Both the position numbers and the translations under genes were made by a program. 64,000 nt of DNA from CAMLFJ01 sp040902305 (GTDB lineage Bacteria > Methylomirabilota > Methylomirabilia > Rokubacteriales > CSP1-6), in assembly GCA_040902305.1 (NCBI GenBank), contig JBBDXN010000144.1:10183-74182 (forward strand). The letters run 5' to 3'. The notes below the pieces were generated by a model that saw only the letters and a list, made by a program, of their open reading frames with translations, had not been told where the DNA came from and made no database searches. The stretch's first letter is position 1, and each line of letters starts with the position of its first letter. This document shows, piece after piece, positions 46,036 through 55,100 of this stretch.

Positions 46036-46191
46036 CGTCGGGTCCTTTCGCCACCGCCGGCATGGTGCCACATCGAGGCCGGCAGATCCAACCGGGCCGC
46101 GCGCGCATAGACCCGGGTAACAAGGACGTCTTCTCGCTCCGGAAGCTGATCGGCGCGAAGTAGTCGCCGGCGCATCGCCGGGGCGCGGCGC

Positions 46192-46197
46192 TATACT
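46192..46197 (+). promoter_or_regulatory. -10 box of the pyrophosphatase promoter
   Basis: TATACT ends six bases before GTG 46204, predicting a leaderless transcript. The -35 region is weak. The rest of 46036-46191 shows no further feature. Confidence 0.45.
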
Positions 46198-46203
46198 CGG
46201 GCC

Positions 46204-46764
46204 GTGAATCCGTGGCACGACGTGGAGCTGGGCGACGACATCACGCGGGACTTCCGCTGTGTGATCGAGATCCCGAAGGGCTCCAAGGTGAAGTACGAGC
46301 TCGACAAGCAGACCGGCCTGCTCTGGCTCGACCGCGTGCTCCACTCGGCCGTCCACTACCCGGCCAACTACGGCTTCCTGCCGCGCACCTACTGCGGCGA
46401 CGGCGACCCGCTCGACGTGCTCGTGCTGGGCCAGGAACCGGTGGTGCCCCTCTGTATCCTCCGGGCTCGCGCGATCGGCGTTCTCACGATGCGCGACGAC
46501 AAGGGGCGGGATGACAAGATCATCGCGGTCCACGTCGACGATCCCGAGTATGCCCACTACCGGGACGTCGCCGAATTGCCTCCGCACCGCCTCAAGGAGA
46601 TGCAGCGGTTCTTCCTCGACTACAAGGTCCTCGAGAACAAGGCGGTGGACGTCGAGGACATCCGGGGGCGGGCGACCGCGGAGCAGGTGATCCGCGACGC
46701 GGTCCAGCTCTACCGGGACCAGATCGCGCCGGCGGAAGCTCGCCGCGGGACGGAGTCTTCCTAA
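46204..46764 (+). CDS. ppa: inorganic pyrophosphatase (family I)
   Basis: 186 aa from GTG 46204. The signature DGDPLDVLVL supplies metal-binding aspartates. VIEIPKGSKVKYELDKQTGLLWLDR, HYPANYGFLPRTYCGDGDPLD and FFLDYKVLENK are family landmarks. It hydrolyses pyrophosphate from biosynthetic reactions in the cytoplasm. It is a single gene with its own promoter. Confidence 0.96.
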   Translation: MNPWHDVELGDDITRDFRCVIEIPKGSKVKYELDKQTGLLWLDRVLHSAVHYPANYGFLPRTYCGDGDPLDVLVLGQEPVVPLCILRARAIGVLTMRDDKGRDDKIIAVHVDDPEYAHYRDVAELPPHRLKEMQRFFLDYKVLENKAVDVEDIRGRATAEQVIRDAVQLYRDQIAPAEARRGTESS

Positions 46765-46872
46765 CTGACCGAAATCCCGCCCGTTTTGCCGACGCCTGCC
46801 GCCGACCGGCGTGCGCCCCCCGATGCCGGGTCGTGCAATGACGTCCATCTTGCCGAAAAGCCTAGGATTTTC

Positions 46873-46901
46873 TTGTTGCGAAAAATTCAGGGTGCTAGAC
46901 T
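46873..46901 (+). promoter_or_regulatory. promoter of the mre operon
   Basis: TTGTTG (46873-46878), 17-bp spacer, TAGACT (46896-46901) with a TGC extension. Confidence 0.6.
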
Positions 46902-46952
46902 CAGCCGTGAGTTCGACCCCGTCTCAAACGACCTATTCGACAAGGGTGCTCT

Positions 46953-47984
46953 ATGCTGATTAGTCTTCTCGCCGGGTTGTTCTCGAACGATCTTGCCATC
47001 GACCTGGGCACGGCCAACACCCTGGTCTACGTCCGCGGGGAGGGTATCGTGATGAACGAGCCTTCCATCGTCGCCATCCACCAGGCCGACCACTCGGTCC
47101 TGGCGGTGGGGCACGAAGCCAAGGCCATGCTCGGGCGCACCCCGGGCAACATCACGGCCATCCGGCCCCTCAAGGACGGCGTCATCGCCGACTTCGACGT
47201 GACCGAGAAGATGCTCCACTACTTCATCAACAAGGTCCACCGGCGCCGGACGCTCGTGCATCCGCGTATCGTGATCGGGGTGCCGTCGGGGATCACCCAG
47301 GTGGAGAAGCGCGCGGTGCGCGACTCCGCGATGCAGGCGGGGGCGCGCGAGGTATACCTGATCGAAGAGCCCATGGCCGCGGCAATCGGGGCGGGCCTGC
47401 CCATCCAGGAGCCGGGCGGCAACATGATCGTAGACATGGGCGGCGGCACCACCGAGGTGGCGGTGATCTCGCTCTCGGGCATCGTCTACTCCAAATCGGT
47501 CCGCATCGCGGGCGACGAGATGGACGAAGCGATCGTGCAGTACATCAAGAAGCACTACAACCTGCTCGTCGGCGAGCGGCGCGCGGAAGAGATCAAGATC
47601 AAACTGGGCTCGGCCTACCCCATGGGCGGTGAGCGCATGACCATGGAAGTGAAGGGCCGCGACCTGATCGATGGAATCCCGAAGACCATCGTGGTGACCG
47701 ACGAGGAGATCCGGGAGGCGCTCCGGGAGCCGGTCATGGCGATCGTGGACACCGTGCGCACCTGTCTCGAGCGAACCCCGCCCGAGCTGGCCGCGGACAT
47801 CGTGGACAAGGGTATCGTGCTCACCGGCGGTGGCGCGCTGCTCCGGGGCCTCGATCTGCTCCTCCGGCAGGAGACCGACCTTCCGATCACGGTCGGTGAC
47901 GACCCCCTGTCCTGCGTGGCGCTCGGCACCGGCAAGGTGCTGGACGAGCTCGAGCTTCTCAAGAAGGTGGCGATCCCCGCCTGA
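46953..47984 (+). CDS. mreB: rod-shape actin homologue MreB
   Basis: 343 aa. Actin-fold motifs are DLGTANTLVYVRGEGIVMNEPS (phosphate 1), MIVDMGGGTTEVAVISL (phosphate 2) and GIVLTGGGALLRGLD (adenosine). It polymerises under the membrane and guides the MreC/MreD/PBP2/RodA elongation machinery encoded in the following genes. A REP/MITE-like hairpin separates it from mreC. Confidence 0.98.
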   Translation: MLISLLAGLFSNDLAIDLGTANTLVYVRGEGIVMNEPSIVAIHQADHSVLAVGHEAKAMLGRTPGNITAIRPLKDGVIADFDVTEKMLHYFINKVHRRRTLVHPRIVIGVPSGITQVEKRAVRDSAMQAGAREVYLIEEPMAAAIGAGLPIQEPGGNMIVDMGGGTTEVAVISLSGIVYSKSVRIAGDEMDEAIVQYIKKHYNLLVGERRAEEIKIKLGSAYPMGGERMTMEVKGRDLIDGIPKTIVVTDEEIREALREPVMAIVDTVRTCLERTPPELAADIVDKGIVLTGGGALLRGLDLLLRQETDLPITVGDDPLSCVALGTGKVLDELELLKKVAIPA

Positions 47985-47987
47985 GTT

Positions 47988-48074
47988 GGGGTCAGGTCTT
48001 GCATTACGACATTTCCTCGCGCGCGCCCTTCCGACGGCCAGCCAGAGAAATGTCGTAATTCAAGACCTGACCCC
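47988..48074. repeat. REP/MITE-like inverted repeat between mreB and mreC
   Basis: The 27-base arms (47988-48014 and 48048-48074) are reverse complements with one mismatch, with a loop of about 33 bases. The ends GGGGTCAGGTCTTG...CAAGACCTGACCCC resemble widespread REP/MITE ends linked to IS200-like (RAYT) transposases. No transposase gene is in the window. Confidence 0.85.
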
Positions 48075-48088
48075 GAGGTGACGGAGCG

Positions 48089-48928
48089 GTGAGAGTTCGC
48101 AGATACGGGATCCTTCTCGCGGTGCTACTCGTGTCCCTCCTGCTGCTGACGGTGCAGACTCGCGGCGGCGGCACGGGGCGAGCGAGCGAGCTGGTCGCGA
48201 TCGCGGTCACCCCGGTCCAGAGCCTGCTGGTGCGGATCCATCGCGGCGCCCTCGACTTCTGGGCCAACTACGTCGATTGGAAGTCGGTGCGGCGGGAGAA
48301 CGCGACTCTCCGCGGAGAGAACGAGCAGTTGCGCGTGCAGGCGCTCCAGGCCGGCGAGAACCAGGCGGAGAACGCGCGGCTCCGCCGCCTCCTGGTCCTG
48401 CGGGACCGGCTGCCCCTCGCCACCGTGGCCGGCGAAGTCATCGGGCGCGAGGCCGGCGGCTGGGTGCGCTCCCTCACCGTCAATCGCGGGCGGGGCGACG
48501 GCATCGCCCAGCAGACGCCGGTCATCGTGCCGGACGGGCTGGTGGGGCGAGTCGTCCAGGCGCATCGCAGCGCCGCGGTCATCCAGCTCCTGAACGATCC
48601 GGCTTCCACGGTGGGCGCGGTGGCGCAGCGCACCCGCACCGCCGGGCTCGTGGAAGGGGATGCGGGGGGCGCGGTGCGCTTCAAGTTCATGGCCCGTGAC
48701 GGCTCCAGCGTCGCCGCGGGCGATCTCGTGGTCACCTCGGGCCTGGGTACCCTCTTCCCCAAGGGCCTTCCGGTCGGGCGGGTCGTGAAGATCGAGGACA
48801 AGGGCTCGGCCCTCTTCCACTTCGCGGTGCTCGCGCCCGCGGTCGATTTCTCTCGCGTCGAGGAAGTGCTGCTCATCACCGGGCAGACCATCCAGGACCT
48901 CGCCGCGCTGTTCCCCGCGGACGGCTAG
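48089..48928 (+). CDS. mreC: rod shape-determining protein MreC
   Basis: 279 aa from GTG 48089. One N-terminal membrane helix, then a periplasmic coiled coil (WKSVRRENATLRGENEQLRVQALQAGENQAENARLRRLL). A beta-rich domain follows with GLVGRVVQAHRSAAVIQLLNDPASTVGAV and GDLVVTSGLGTLFPKGLPVGRV. It links PBP2 to the cytoplasmic MreB filament. Confidence 0.96.
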   Translation: MRVRRYGILLAVLLVSLLLLTVQTRGGGTGRASELVAIAVTPVQSLLVRIHRGALDFWANYVDWKSVRRENATLRGENEQLRVQALQAGENQAENARLRRLLVLRDRLPLATVAGEVIGREAGGWVRSLTVNRGRGDGIAQQTPVIVPDGLVGRVVQAHRSAAVIQLLNDPASTVGAVAQRTRTAGLVEGDAGGAVRFKFMARDGSSVAAGDLVVTSGLGTLFPKGLPVGRVVKIEDKGSALFHFAVLAPAVDFSRVEEVLLITGQTIQDLAALFPADG

Positions 48929-48930
48929 TC

Positions 48931-49425
48931 ATGCTGCGCCTGCTCCTGCTCCTCGTGATCGTGGGGGGCGGCGTCCTGCAATCGACGGTGGTCGCGGTCG
49001 CCGGGGTCGGGGGGATCATGCCCGACGTGCCGCTGATCCTCACCGTGCTCATCGCCCTGCGGTACGGTCCGGAGTCGGGTTGTCTCGCCGGCTTCGTCGC
49101 CGGGCTCCTTCAGGACGCGACCGGGGGCGGCCTCGTGGGGGTGCAGGCTCTCACCAAGGGCCTGGCCGGCTTCGGCATGGGCCTCCTGGTAGGGCGCTTC
49201 TGGGTCGGCAATCCGCTCGTCCAGGTGCCCGGGCTGGTGCTGCTCAGCGTGGTGGAGGGGCTCGGGCGGTTTCTCCTCCTGCAGATGTTCCACTACCCGG
49301 CGGCGTTCGGCGACCTCATGCTCCACGTGATCCTGCCCCAGGCGCTCTACAACGGCCTGATCGGCACCCTGTGCATCCTGGCCGAGGCGGGCTACGAGCT
49401 GATGCGGAGGCGAACGTGGAGGTGA
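48931..49425 (+). CDS. mreD: rod shape-determining protein MreD
   Basis: 164 aa, five or six hydrophobic helices. Phrases such as PDVPLILTVLIALRYGPESGCLAGFVAGLLQDATGG are typical of MreD. It starts two bases after mreC and its end overlaps the GTG region of the PBP2 gene. Confidence 0.93.
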   Translation: MLRLLLLLVIVGGGVLQSTVVAVAGVGGIMPDVPLILTVLIALRYGPESGCLAGFVAGLLQDATGGGLVGVQALTKGLAGFGMGLLVGRFWVGNPLVQVPGLVLLSVVEGLGRFLLLQMFHYPAAFGDLMLHVILPQALYNGLIGTLCILAEAGYELMRRRTWR

Positions 49426-51224
49426 ACCCGACGCCCTCGAATCGCCGCGAGGCCTGGGGCCGGCGGGTCCTGGCGCTCGCGGTGGTCAGCTCCATCGGGT
49501 TCGTCGCGCTGCTGGGCCAGCTCTGGTATCTGCAGGTGCTGGAAGGCGGGCGCCTGCAAGAGCTGTCGGAGAAGAACCGGATCCGCATCCGGCCGGTCGC
49601 CGCGCCCCGCGGCATCCTGTTCGACCGGAACGGGCTCGCGCTGGTCGACAATCGCCCCGCCTTCACGCTCTCGCTGATCCCGCGCGAGATGGAGGACCGC
49701 CACCAGGTGGTGGCCCGGCTGTCCGTCCTGCTCAAGATGCCGGTGACCGAGCTGCTGGAGGCGCTGGAGCGCGTCCCCGCGGATTCGATCCGCCCGGTGC
49801 GGGTCCGCCGCGGCCTCTCGCTGGAGGACGTCACCAAGGTCGAGGAGCGCAAGCTCGAGCTCCCGGGCGTCATCGTGGAGGTCGAGCCGCAGCGCACGTA
49901 TCCCACCAGCACGTTCGCCGCTCATCTCCTCGGTTATGTTCGAGAAGTCAGCGACGAGCAGATGAAGCAGGGCCGGTACCGCCGAGGCGACATGATCGGG
50001 CAGTCCGGCCTCGAGCGGCTCCTCGACGAGTACCTGCGCGGGCGGGACGGCGGCGAGCGGATCGAGGTCGACGCGTTCGGCCGGCCGGTGCAGGTCATGC
50101 GGCGCGAGGAGCCCGATCCGGGCGCGCAGGTCGTCACCACCATCGATCGCCGAATCCAGGAGGCGGCGGAGCAGGCGATGGCCGGGAAGGCCGGCTCGGT
50201 GGTGGTGCTGGACCCGCGCACCGGCGATGTCCTCGCCCTGACGTCGAGCCCGGCCTTTTCCCTCGACCGGTTCACCGGGAACCTGGATCGCGACGAGTGG
50301 GTGCGGCTCGTGCGCGATCCGATGACCCCGCTGCTGAACCGGGCGCTCCAGGGGCAGTATCCGCCCGCCTCGGTGTTCAAGATCGTCGTCGCGGCCGCCG
50401 GGCTCCAGGAAGGCTCGCTCACGCCGATGGACCGCGTGTACTGCAACGGGGAGTTCAGCCTGGGCAACTGGACCTTCAATGACTGGAAGCCGGGCGGGCA
50501 CGGTCACCTGGACTTCGCCGGGTCCGTCGCGCAGTCGTGCGACATCTTCTTCTACCAGGCCGGGCTCAAGGTGGGCGCGGACGTCATGGCGAAGTACGCG
50601 CAGGCCTTCGGCCTGGGGGCGCCCACCGGCATCGATCTGGGCGGGGAGCGGTTCGGGCTGGTGCCGCTATCCCCCGCGCAGCGCCAGCGCAGCAAGCGGC
50701 GCTGGCTGCCCGGTGACACCGTCAACATGTCGATCGGGCAGGGCCAGCTCCTGGTGACGCCGCTGCAGATCGCGCGCATGATGGGGGCGGTGGCCAACGG
50801 CGGGATCCTCTGGAAGCCCCGGCTGGTCCAGCGGGTGGAGCGCGCGGACGGGACGCTCGCCTACGCCTCCTCCAGCCAGATGACCGATCGGGTCGAGCTG
50901 TCGCCGGTGGTCTGGGCCTTCCTGCGCCACTCCCTGACCGCGGTGGTCAAGGACGGCACCGGGGCGCTGGCCCGGGTGCCCGGCGTCGACATCGCGGGCA
51001 AGACGGGCACCGCTCAGACCGTCTCCAAGAGCGACTCCTCGAAGGGACAGGACCACGCGTGGTTTGCCTCCTTCGCCCCCGCCGACGACCCGCAATACGT
51101 GGTGGTGGTGCTGGTGGAGCGCGGCGGCAAGGGCGGGCAGGTCGCGGCGCCGATCGCGCGGCAGATCTACGAAGCCATCTTCCTCCAGAAGGTGGCCCAG
51201 GTGACGCTCGGCGAGTCCAGCTGA
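49416..51224 (+). CDS. mrdA: penicillin-binding protein 2 (elongation transpeptidase)
   Basis: 602 aa from GTG 49416, which has GGAGG five bases upstream; GTG 49422 is the alternative. It has an N-terminal membrane anchor (VLALAVVSSIGFVALLGQLWYLQVL) and a pedestal domain with RIRIRPVAAPRGILFDRNG. Transpeptidase active-site motifs are S319-x-x-K322, S374-C375-D376 and K529-T530-G531. It crosslinks peptidoglycan during lateral growth with RodA. Its stop overlaps the rodA ATG. Confidence 0.96.
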   Translation: MEVNPTPSNRREAWGRRVLALAVVSSIGFVALLGQLWYLQVLEGGRLQELSEKNRIRIRPVAAPRGILFDRNGLALVDNRPAFTLSLIPREMEDRHQVVARLSVLLKMPVTELLEALERVPADSIRPVRVRRGLSLEDVTKVEERKLELPGVIVEVEPQRTYPTSTFAAHLLGYVREVSDEQMKQGRYRRGDMIGQSGLERLLDEYLRGRDGGERIEVDAFGRPVQVMRREEPDPGAQVVTTIDRRIQEAAEQAMAGKAGSVVVLDPRTGDVLALTSSPAFSLDRFTGNLDRDEWVRLVRDPMTPLLNRALQGQYPPASVFKIVVAAAGLQEGSLTPMDRVYCNGEFSLGNWTFNDWKPGGHGHLDFAGSVAQSCDIFFYQAGLKVGADVMAKYAQAFGLGAPTGIDLGGERFGLVPLSPAQRQRSKRRWLPGDTVNMSIGQGQLLVTPLQIARMMGAVANGGILWKPRLVQRVERADGTLAYASSSQMTDRVELSPVVWAFLRHSLTAVVKDGTGALARVPGVDIAGKTGTAQTVSKSDSSKGQDHAWFASFAPADDPQYVVVVLVERGGKGGQVAAPIARQIYEAIFLQKVAQVTLGESS

Positions 51225-52318
51225 TGATGTTGAAGATGGACCGGCGTCTGCTCCAGAACGTCGACTGGCCGTTGCTGGGCGCCGCCTTCTTCATCATCGG
51301 GCTCGGCTTCGTCTGCCTCTGGAGCCTCAATCCCGGCCGCGGCATCTCGACGCTGATGTGGCGCCAGCTCTCGTGGGTGGGCGTCGGACTCCTCGGTCTC
51401 CTCGTGGTGGTCAGCGTGGACTACCGGAATCTGGTGCGGTTCGCCCCGGTCTTCTACGTGGTCGGCCTCGGCCTGCTGATCAGCGTGTTCGTGCTGGGTC
51501 GTACCGTCTCGGGCGCGCAGCGCTGGATCCACCTGGGGCCTTTCACGGTGCAGCCGTCGGAGGTCTTCAAGCTGATCTTCATCATCACGCTGGCGTGGGC
51601 GCTGACCTCCGGCCGCGGAGAGCGATTGGGCCGCGGCGCCCTGATCGGAGCCTTCGTGCTCCTGGGCGTGCCGTTCTACCTGGTGGTGCGCCAGCCGGAC
51701 CTGGGGACCGGGCTGGTCCTGGTGCCGGTGCTCGCCGCGACCCTGGTGGGCCTCGGCCTGCGGATGAAGGTGCTGGGGGGGCTCGCCCTCGCGGCGGTGG
51801 CCGCCATGCCGCTCGCCTGGCTCGTGCTCAAGCCGTACCAGCGGGACCGGCTGCTCGTCTATCTCGATCCGTTCCGCGATCCGCTCGGAACGGCCTACAA
51901 TGTCATTCAGGCGAAGATCGCCATTGGTTCGGGCCAGCTCCTGGGGAAGGGCATCGGCGGCGCCACGCAGAGCCGCCTCGCTTTTCTCCCCGAGCGGCAC
52001 ACCGACTTCATTTTTGCCGTATTCGCGGAGATGTGGGGGTTCCTCGGTTGTCTGGTGCTGATCGTGGCCTACGCGCTCCTGGTGTTGCGGGGGTTCGAGA
52101 TCGCGGCCGGCACGCGTGAGATGCGGGGGCGCATTCTGGCTCTCGGAGTGACGAGCGTGTTCGCGGTCCAGATCCTGGTCAATATCGGCATGGTGACGGG
52201 CCTGCTCCCCATCGTGGGGATTCCGCTGCCGCTCATGAGCTACGGCGGCTCCTCCATGGTGGTCTCACTGACAGCGCTGGGCCTCCTGATCTCGATCCGA
52301 ATGCGGCAGTTCCACTAA
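51224..52318 (+). CDS. mrdB: rod shape-determining protein RodA (SEDS glycosyltransferase)
   Basis: 364 aa from ATG 51224; ATG 51227 is equally possible. Ten predicted helices of a SEDS protein. Signatures are GAQRWIHLGPFTVQPSEVFKL, VRQPDLGTGLVL (catalytic Asp region), LAFLPERHTDFIFAVFAEMWGFLG and GIPLPLMSYGGSS. It polymerises lipid II glycan strands with PBP2. Confidence 0.97.
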   Translation: MMLKMDRRLLQNVDWPLLGAAFFIIGLGFVCLWSLNPGRGISTLMWRQLSWVGVGLLGLLVVVSVDYRNLVRFAPVFYVVGLGLLISVFVLGRTVSGAQRWIHLGPFTVQPSEVFKLIFIITLAWALTSGRGERLGRGALIGAFVLLGVPFYLVVRQPDLGTGLVLVPVLAATLVGLGLRMKVLGGLALAAVAAMPLAWLVLKPYQRDRLLVYLDPFRDPLGTAYNVIQAKIAIGSGQLLGKGIGGATQSRLAFLPERHTDFIFAVFAEMWGFLGCLVLIVAYALLVLRGFEIAAGTREMRGRILALGVTSVFAVQILVNIGMVTGLLPIVGIPLPLMSYGGSSMVVSLTALGLLISIRMRQFH

Positions 52319-52371
52319 CCGCATAACTGCTGGCCGGGTCTCCCTCGCGGGACCCCGGATCGAGGTCGGCC

Positions 52372-53910
52372 GTGGGTAAGCGCATCGTCGTCAACGCCGG
52401 TGTGACGGAAACGCGTCTCGCCGTCCAGGACGGGAATCTCCTCACCGAGCTCTACATCGAACGCGCCGACCGGCGCTCCATCGTCGGCAACATCTACAAG
52501 GGCGTCGTCACCAACGTGCTGCCCGGCATGCAGGCCGCGTTCGTGGACATCGGGCTCGCCAAGGACGCCTTCCTGTACGCGGGGGACTACACCGCCAACC
52601 TCGGAGCGGAGGACTCCGTTCCCTCCGAGGACGACGAGACGTCCGACGTGGACGAGGGGGAGGGTGAGGCCGAGGGCGACGCGGAGGCGGAGCCGCGGCG
52701 CCAGGCGGTGGCCCCGATCGAGGAGATGCTCCGCAAGGGCCAGGAGGTTCTGGTGCAGGTGTCGAAGGAGTCCCTGGGCACCAAGGGGGCGCGGGTGACC
52801 TCGTTCGTGTCCATTCCCGGTCGCTACATCGTCTACATGCCGCACTCGCGCCACGTCGGAGTCTCGCGGCGGATCCACGACGACGCGGAGCGCGATCGGC
52901 TCCGCGCCATCGTCAAGGGACTCCCCGCGCAGCCCGGCGGCTTCATCGTGCGAACCGTCGCGGAGGGAAAAGGGGAGGAGGAGCTGGCCGCCGACATCCA
53001 GTTCCTGAGCCGGCTCTGGGCCCAGGTGCAGGCGCGCTTCGACTCGGCCAAGGCCCCGTCCCTGCTCCACGCGGAGATGGACGTCACCTTCCGGGTGGTG
53101 CGGGACCTCTTCTCGGCCGAGGTGGAGGAGTTCCTGGTGGACAGCCCGGCCGCCTACGCGAAGTGCCTCGAGTTCGCCACCTCACTCGTGCCGCAGCTCG
53201 CCCCCCGGGTCAAGCAGTGGGACAAGGACACCCCGATCTTCGAGGCCACCGGCATCGAGCGCGAGATCGACAAGGCGTTGCGCCGTCGCGTGTGGCTCAA
53301 GTCGGGCGGCTACATCGTCATCGACCACACCGAGGCCCTCGTGGCCATCGACGTCAACACCGGCAAGTACGTGGGCAAGCGGGACTTCGAGGAGACGGTG
53401 CTCAAGATCAATCTGGAGGCGGCCACCGAGGTGGTCCGCCAGATCCGGCTGCGGGACCTGGGCGGGATCATCATCATCGACTTCATCGACATGGAGCGGG
53501 CCGAGCACCGAGACCAGGTCTTCAAGGCGCTGACCCGCGCGCTCGCGGACGACAAGGCCCGCACCAACGTGCTGGAGATCTCGGAGCTCGGGCTGGTGGA
53601 GATGACGCGCAAGCGCGTGCGGCAGAGCCTGCAGTCCCTCTTCTGCGCGCCGTGCCCGACCTGCAAGGGCAGCGGCGTGGTCAAGTCGGACGCCACGCTC
53701 TCCGCCGAGATCTTCCGCAAGATCCAGGCCCAGAGCGGGGAGGGCGGCGCCGGGGACGTGGTGATCCGCGTCCACCCGGAAATGGCTCATCAACTGGAAT
53801 CGAGCCAGCGCGAGGGGGTCGATCGCCTGCAGGCCCTGATCGGACGCAAGCTCGTGATCCAGGCGGTGCCGTCGTATCATCGCGAGCAGTACGAGCTGAC
53901 CGTCAAGTAG
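52372..53910 (+). CDS. rng: ribonuclease G/E family endoribonuclease
   Basis: 512 aa from GTG 52372. The S1 domain has GNIYKGVVTNVLPGMQAAFVDIGLAKDAFL and an inserted acidic loop (about 85-112, SEDDETSDVDEGEGEAEG). Catalytic aspartates D327 (VAIDVNTGKYVG) and D370 (IIIIDFIDM) are present, with the zinc-link CPTC at 428-431. It cleaves 5'-monophosphorylated, AU-rich single-stranded RNA. It ends near RNase G length, without the long RNase E scaffold. Linkage after mrdB is conserved in many bacteria. Confidence 0.95.
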   Translation: MGKRIVVNAGVTETRLAVQDGNLLTELYIERADRRSIVGNIYKGVVTNVLPGMQAAFVDIGLAKDAFLYAGDYTANLGAEDSVPSEDDETSDVDEGEGEAEGDAEAEPRRQAVAPIEEMLRKGQEVLVQVSKESLGTKGARVTSFVSIPGRYIVYMPHSRHVGVSRRIHDDAERDRLRAIVKGLPAQPGGFIVRTVAEGKGEEELAADIQFLSRLWAQVQARFDSAKAPSLLHAEMDVTFRVVRDLFSAEVEEFLVDSPAAYAKCLEFATSLVPQLAPRVKQWDKDTPIFEATGIEREIDKALRRRVWLKSGGYIVIDHTEALVAIDVNTGKYVGKRDFEETVLKINLEAATEVVRQIRLRDLGGIIIIDFIDMERAEHRDQVFKALTRALADDKARTNVLEISELGLVEMTRKRVRQSLQSLFCAPCPTCKGSGVVKSDATLSAEIFRKIQAQSGEGGAGDVVIRVHPEMAHQLESSQREGVDRLQALIGRKLVIQAVPSYHREQYELTVK

Positions 53911-53926
53911 CCGGAGCGGAGCCCGC

Positions 53927-54256
53927 ATGACGCGACCCTCGCGCATCAGCCGCGCGGTCATCGTCGGCCAGCTCCGGGTGGCCGCCACCCGAGGGGACCG
54001 TGCGGCCCTCACGCTCGCGATCGATCAGATGAAGACGTGGGCGTACTCGCCGCGGTACTGGCAGAAGTACATGCAGCTTCTGACGCATCCCTTGGCAAGG
54101 CTCGTCGACCTCACCGTGATCAAGCAGGGAGACAAGATCGCGCACCAGAAGGGGTGGGTGAAGCCCAAGCGCGAGCCGCGCAAACCCAAGCCCAAGCGTG
54201 CCCGCCGCGCCGCGCGGTCGGTCCCCGCCCAGCCGTCGCTGTTCCCGGAGCTCTGA
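53927..54256 (+). CDS. small basic protein with C-terminal sliding-clamp-like motif
   Basis: 109 aa from ATG 53927. A helical N-terminal half (ISRAVIVGQLRVAATRGDRAALTLAIDQMKTWAYSPRYWQKYMQLL) is followed by a Lys/Arg/Pro-rich tail (KPKREPRKPKPKRARRAARS). The end is QPSLFPEL (102-109). QPSLF fits the beta-clamp-binding pattern QxxLF. I do not recognise a family. It lies just after the RNase G gene, possibly co-transcribed. Confidence 0.72.
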   Translation: MTRPSRISRAVIVGQLRVAATRGDRAALTLAIDQMKTWAYSPRYWQKYMQLLTHPLARLVDLTVIKQGDKIAHQKGWVKPKREPRKPKPKRARRAARSVPAQPSLFPEL

Positions 54257-54286
54257 CCTGGCCCTCGATCCGGGCTGCCCGCTTGA

Positions 54287-54306
54287 CTACCCGGGTAGGG
54301 TATAAG
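54287..54306. promoter_or_regulatory. probable CsoR operator overlapping a -10 box
   Basis: The palindrome CTACCCGGGTAG (54287-54298) is directly followed by GG and TATAAG (54301-54306). It resembles CsoR/RcnR sites of the form TACCC...GGGTA, and a CsoR gene lies in the same transcription direction at 55101. Confidence 0.5.
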
Positions 54307-54317
54307 CGGGAGGGGCC

Positions 54318-55085
54318 ATGGGACGAGCGCGCGCGATCGGGCTGATCGGAGGACTCGCGGCGCTGGCCGGCGTGGCCGCGCTGCTGGCTCCACCCATCCC
54401 TCAGGATCCCGCCTATCATCGTCTGGCGGATGCGCGCGGATGGCTCGGCATCCCCAACACCCTGAACGTGCTGTCCAATGTCGGCTTCCTGCTGGTCGGC
54501 GCGCTCGGATTGGGCTACCTCCGCGGGGCCGGGGACTCGGGTCGGGCCTTCCGGGAGCCGGTCGAGCGATGGCCGTACGTGGTCGTCTTCGGCGGCCTGC
54601 TCCTGACCGGAATCGGCTCCGCCTACTACCACTGGGATCCCGACAACGAGCGGCTGGCGTGGGACCGGCTCCCGCTCGCGATCACCCTGATGGGCCTGCT
54701 CGCCGCCACGATCGCGGAGCGGATCGGGGTGGCGGTGGCGCTCTGGCTCCTGGGGCCCCTCGTCGCGCTCGGGGCGGGCTCCGTCGTCTACTGGCACTGG
54801 ACCGAGCAGCAGGGCGCGGGCGATCTGCGCCTGTACGCCCTGGTGCAGTTCTATCCGATCGTGGCCGTCCCGCTCATGCTCTGGGCGCTGCCGCCTCGCT
54901 ATACCCGGGGCGGCGCCCTCCTCGCGGCCGCCGCGACCTACGCGGTGGCGAAGGTGGCGGAGGCCCTGGACGGCTGGATTCTCTCGGCGACCCGCGTGGT
55001 GAGCGGGCACACCCTCAAGCATCTGCTGGCCGCGCTGGCGGGGTACTGGGTGCTGCGCATGCTCCGGCACGGCCGGCCGGCCTAG
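54318..55085 (+). CDS. ceramidase-like (CREST superfamily) membrane hydrolase
   Basis: 255 aa with seven hydrophobic helices. Conserved metal-ligand patterns of alkaline ceramidases are visible: Ser and His in SAYYHWDP, Asp in DNERLAWDRLP, and His residues in VSGHTLKHLLAAL. CREST proteins are zinc-dependent lipid amidases. The bacterial substrate is unknown, though ceramide-like lipids are rare in bacteria. It is followed by csoR, a surprising link between a membrane lipid enzyme and metal control. Confidence 0.8.
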   Translation: MGRARAIGLIGGLAALAGVAALLAPPIPQDPAYHRLADARGWLGIPNTLNVLSNVGFLLVGALGLGYLRGAGDSGRAFREPVERWPYVVVFGGLLLTGIGSAYYHWDPDNERLAWDRLPLAITLMGLLAATIAERIGVAVALWLLGPLVALGAGSVVYWHWTEQQGAGDLRLYALVQFYPIVAVPLMLWALPPRYTRGGALLAAAATYAVAKVAEALDGWILSATRVVSGHTLKHLLAALAGYWVLRMLRHGRPA

Positions 55086-55100
55086 AATGGGGACACGACG

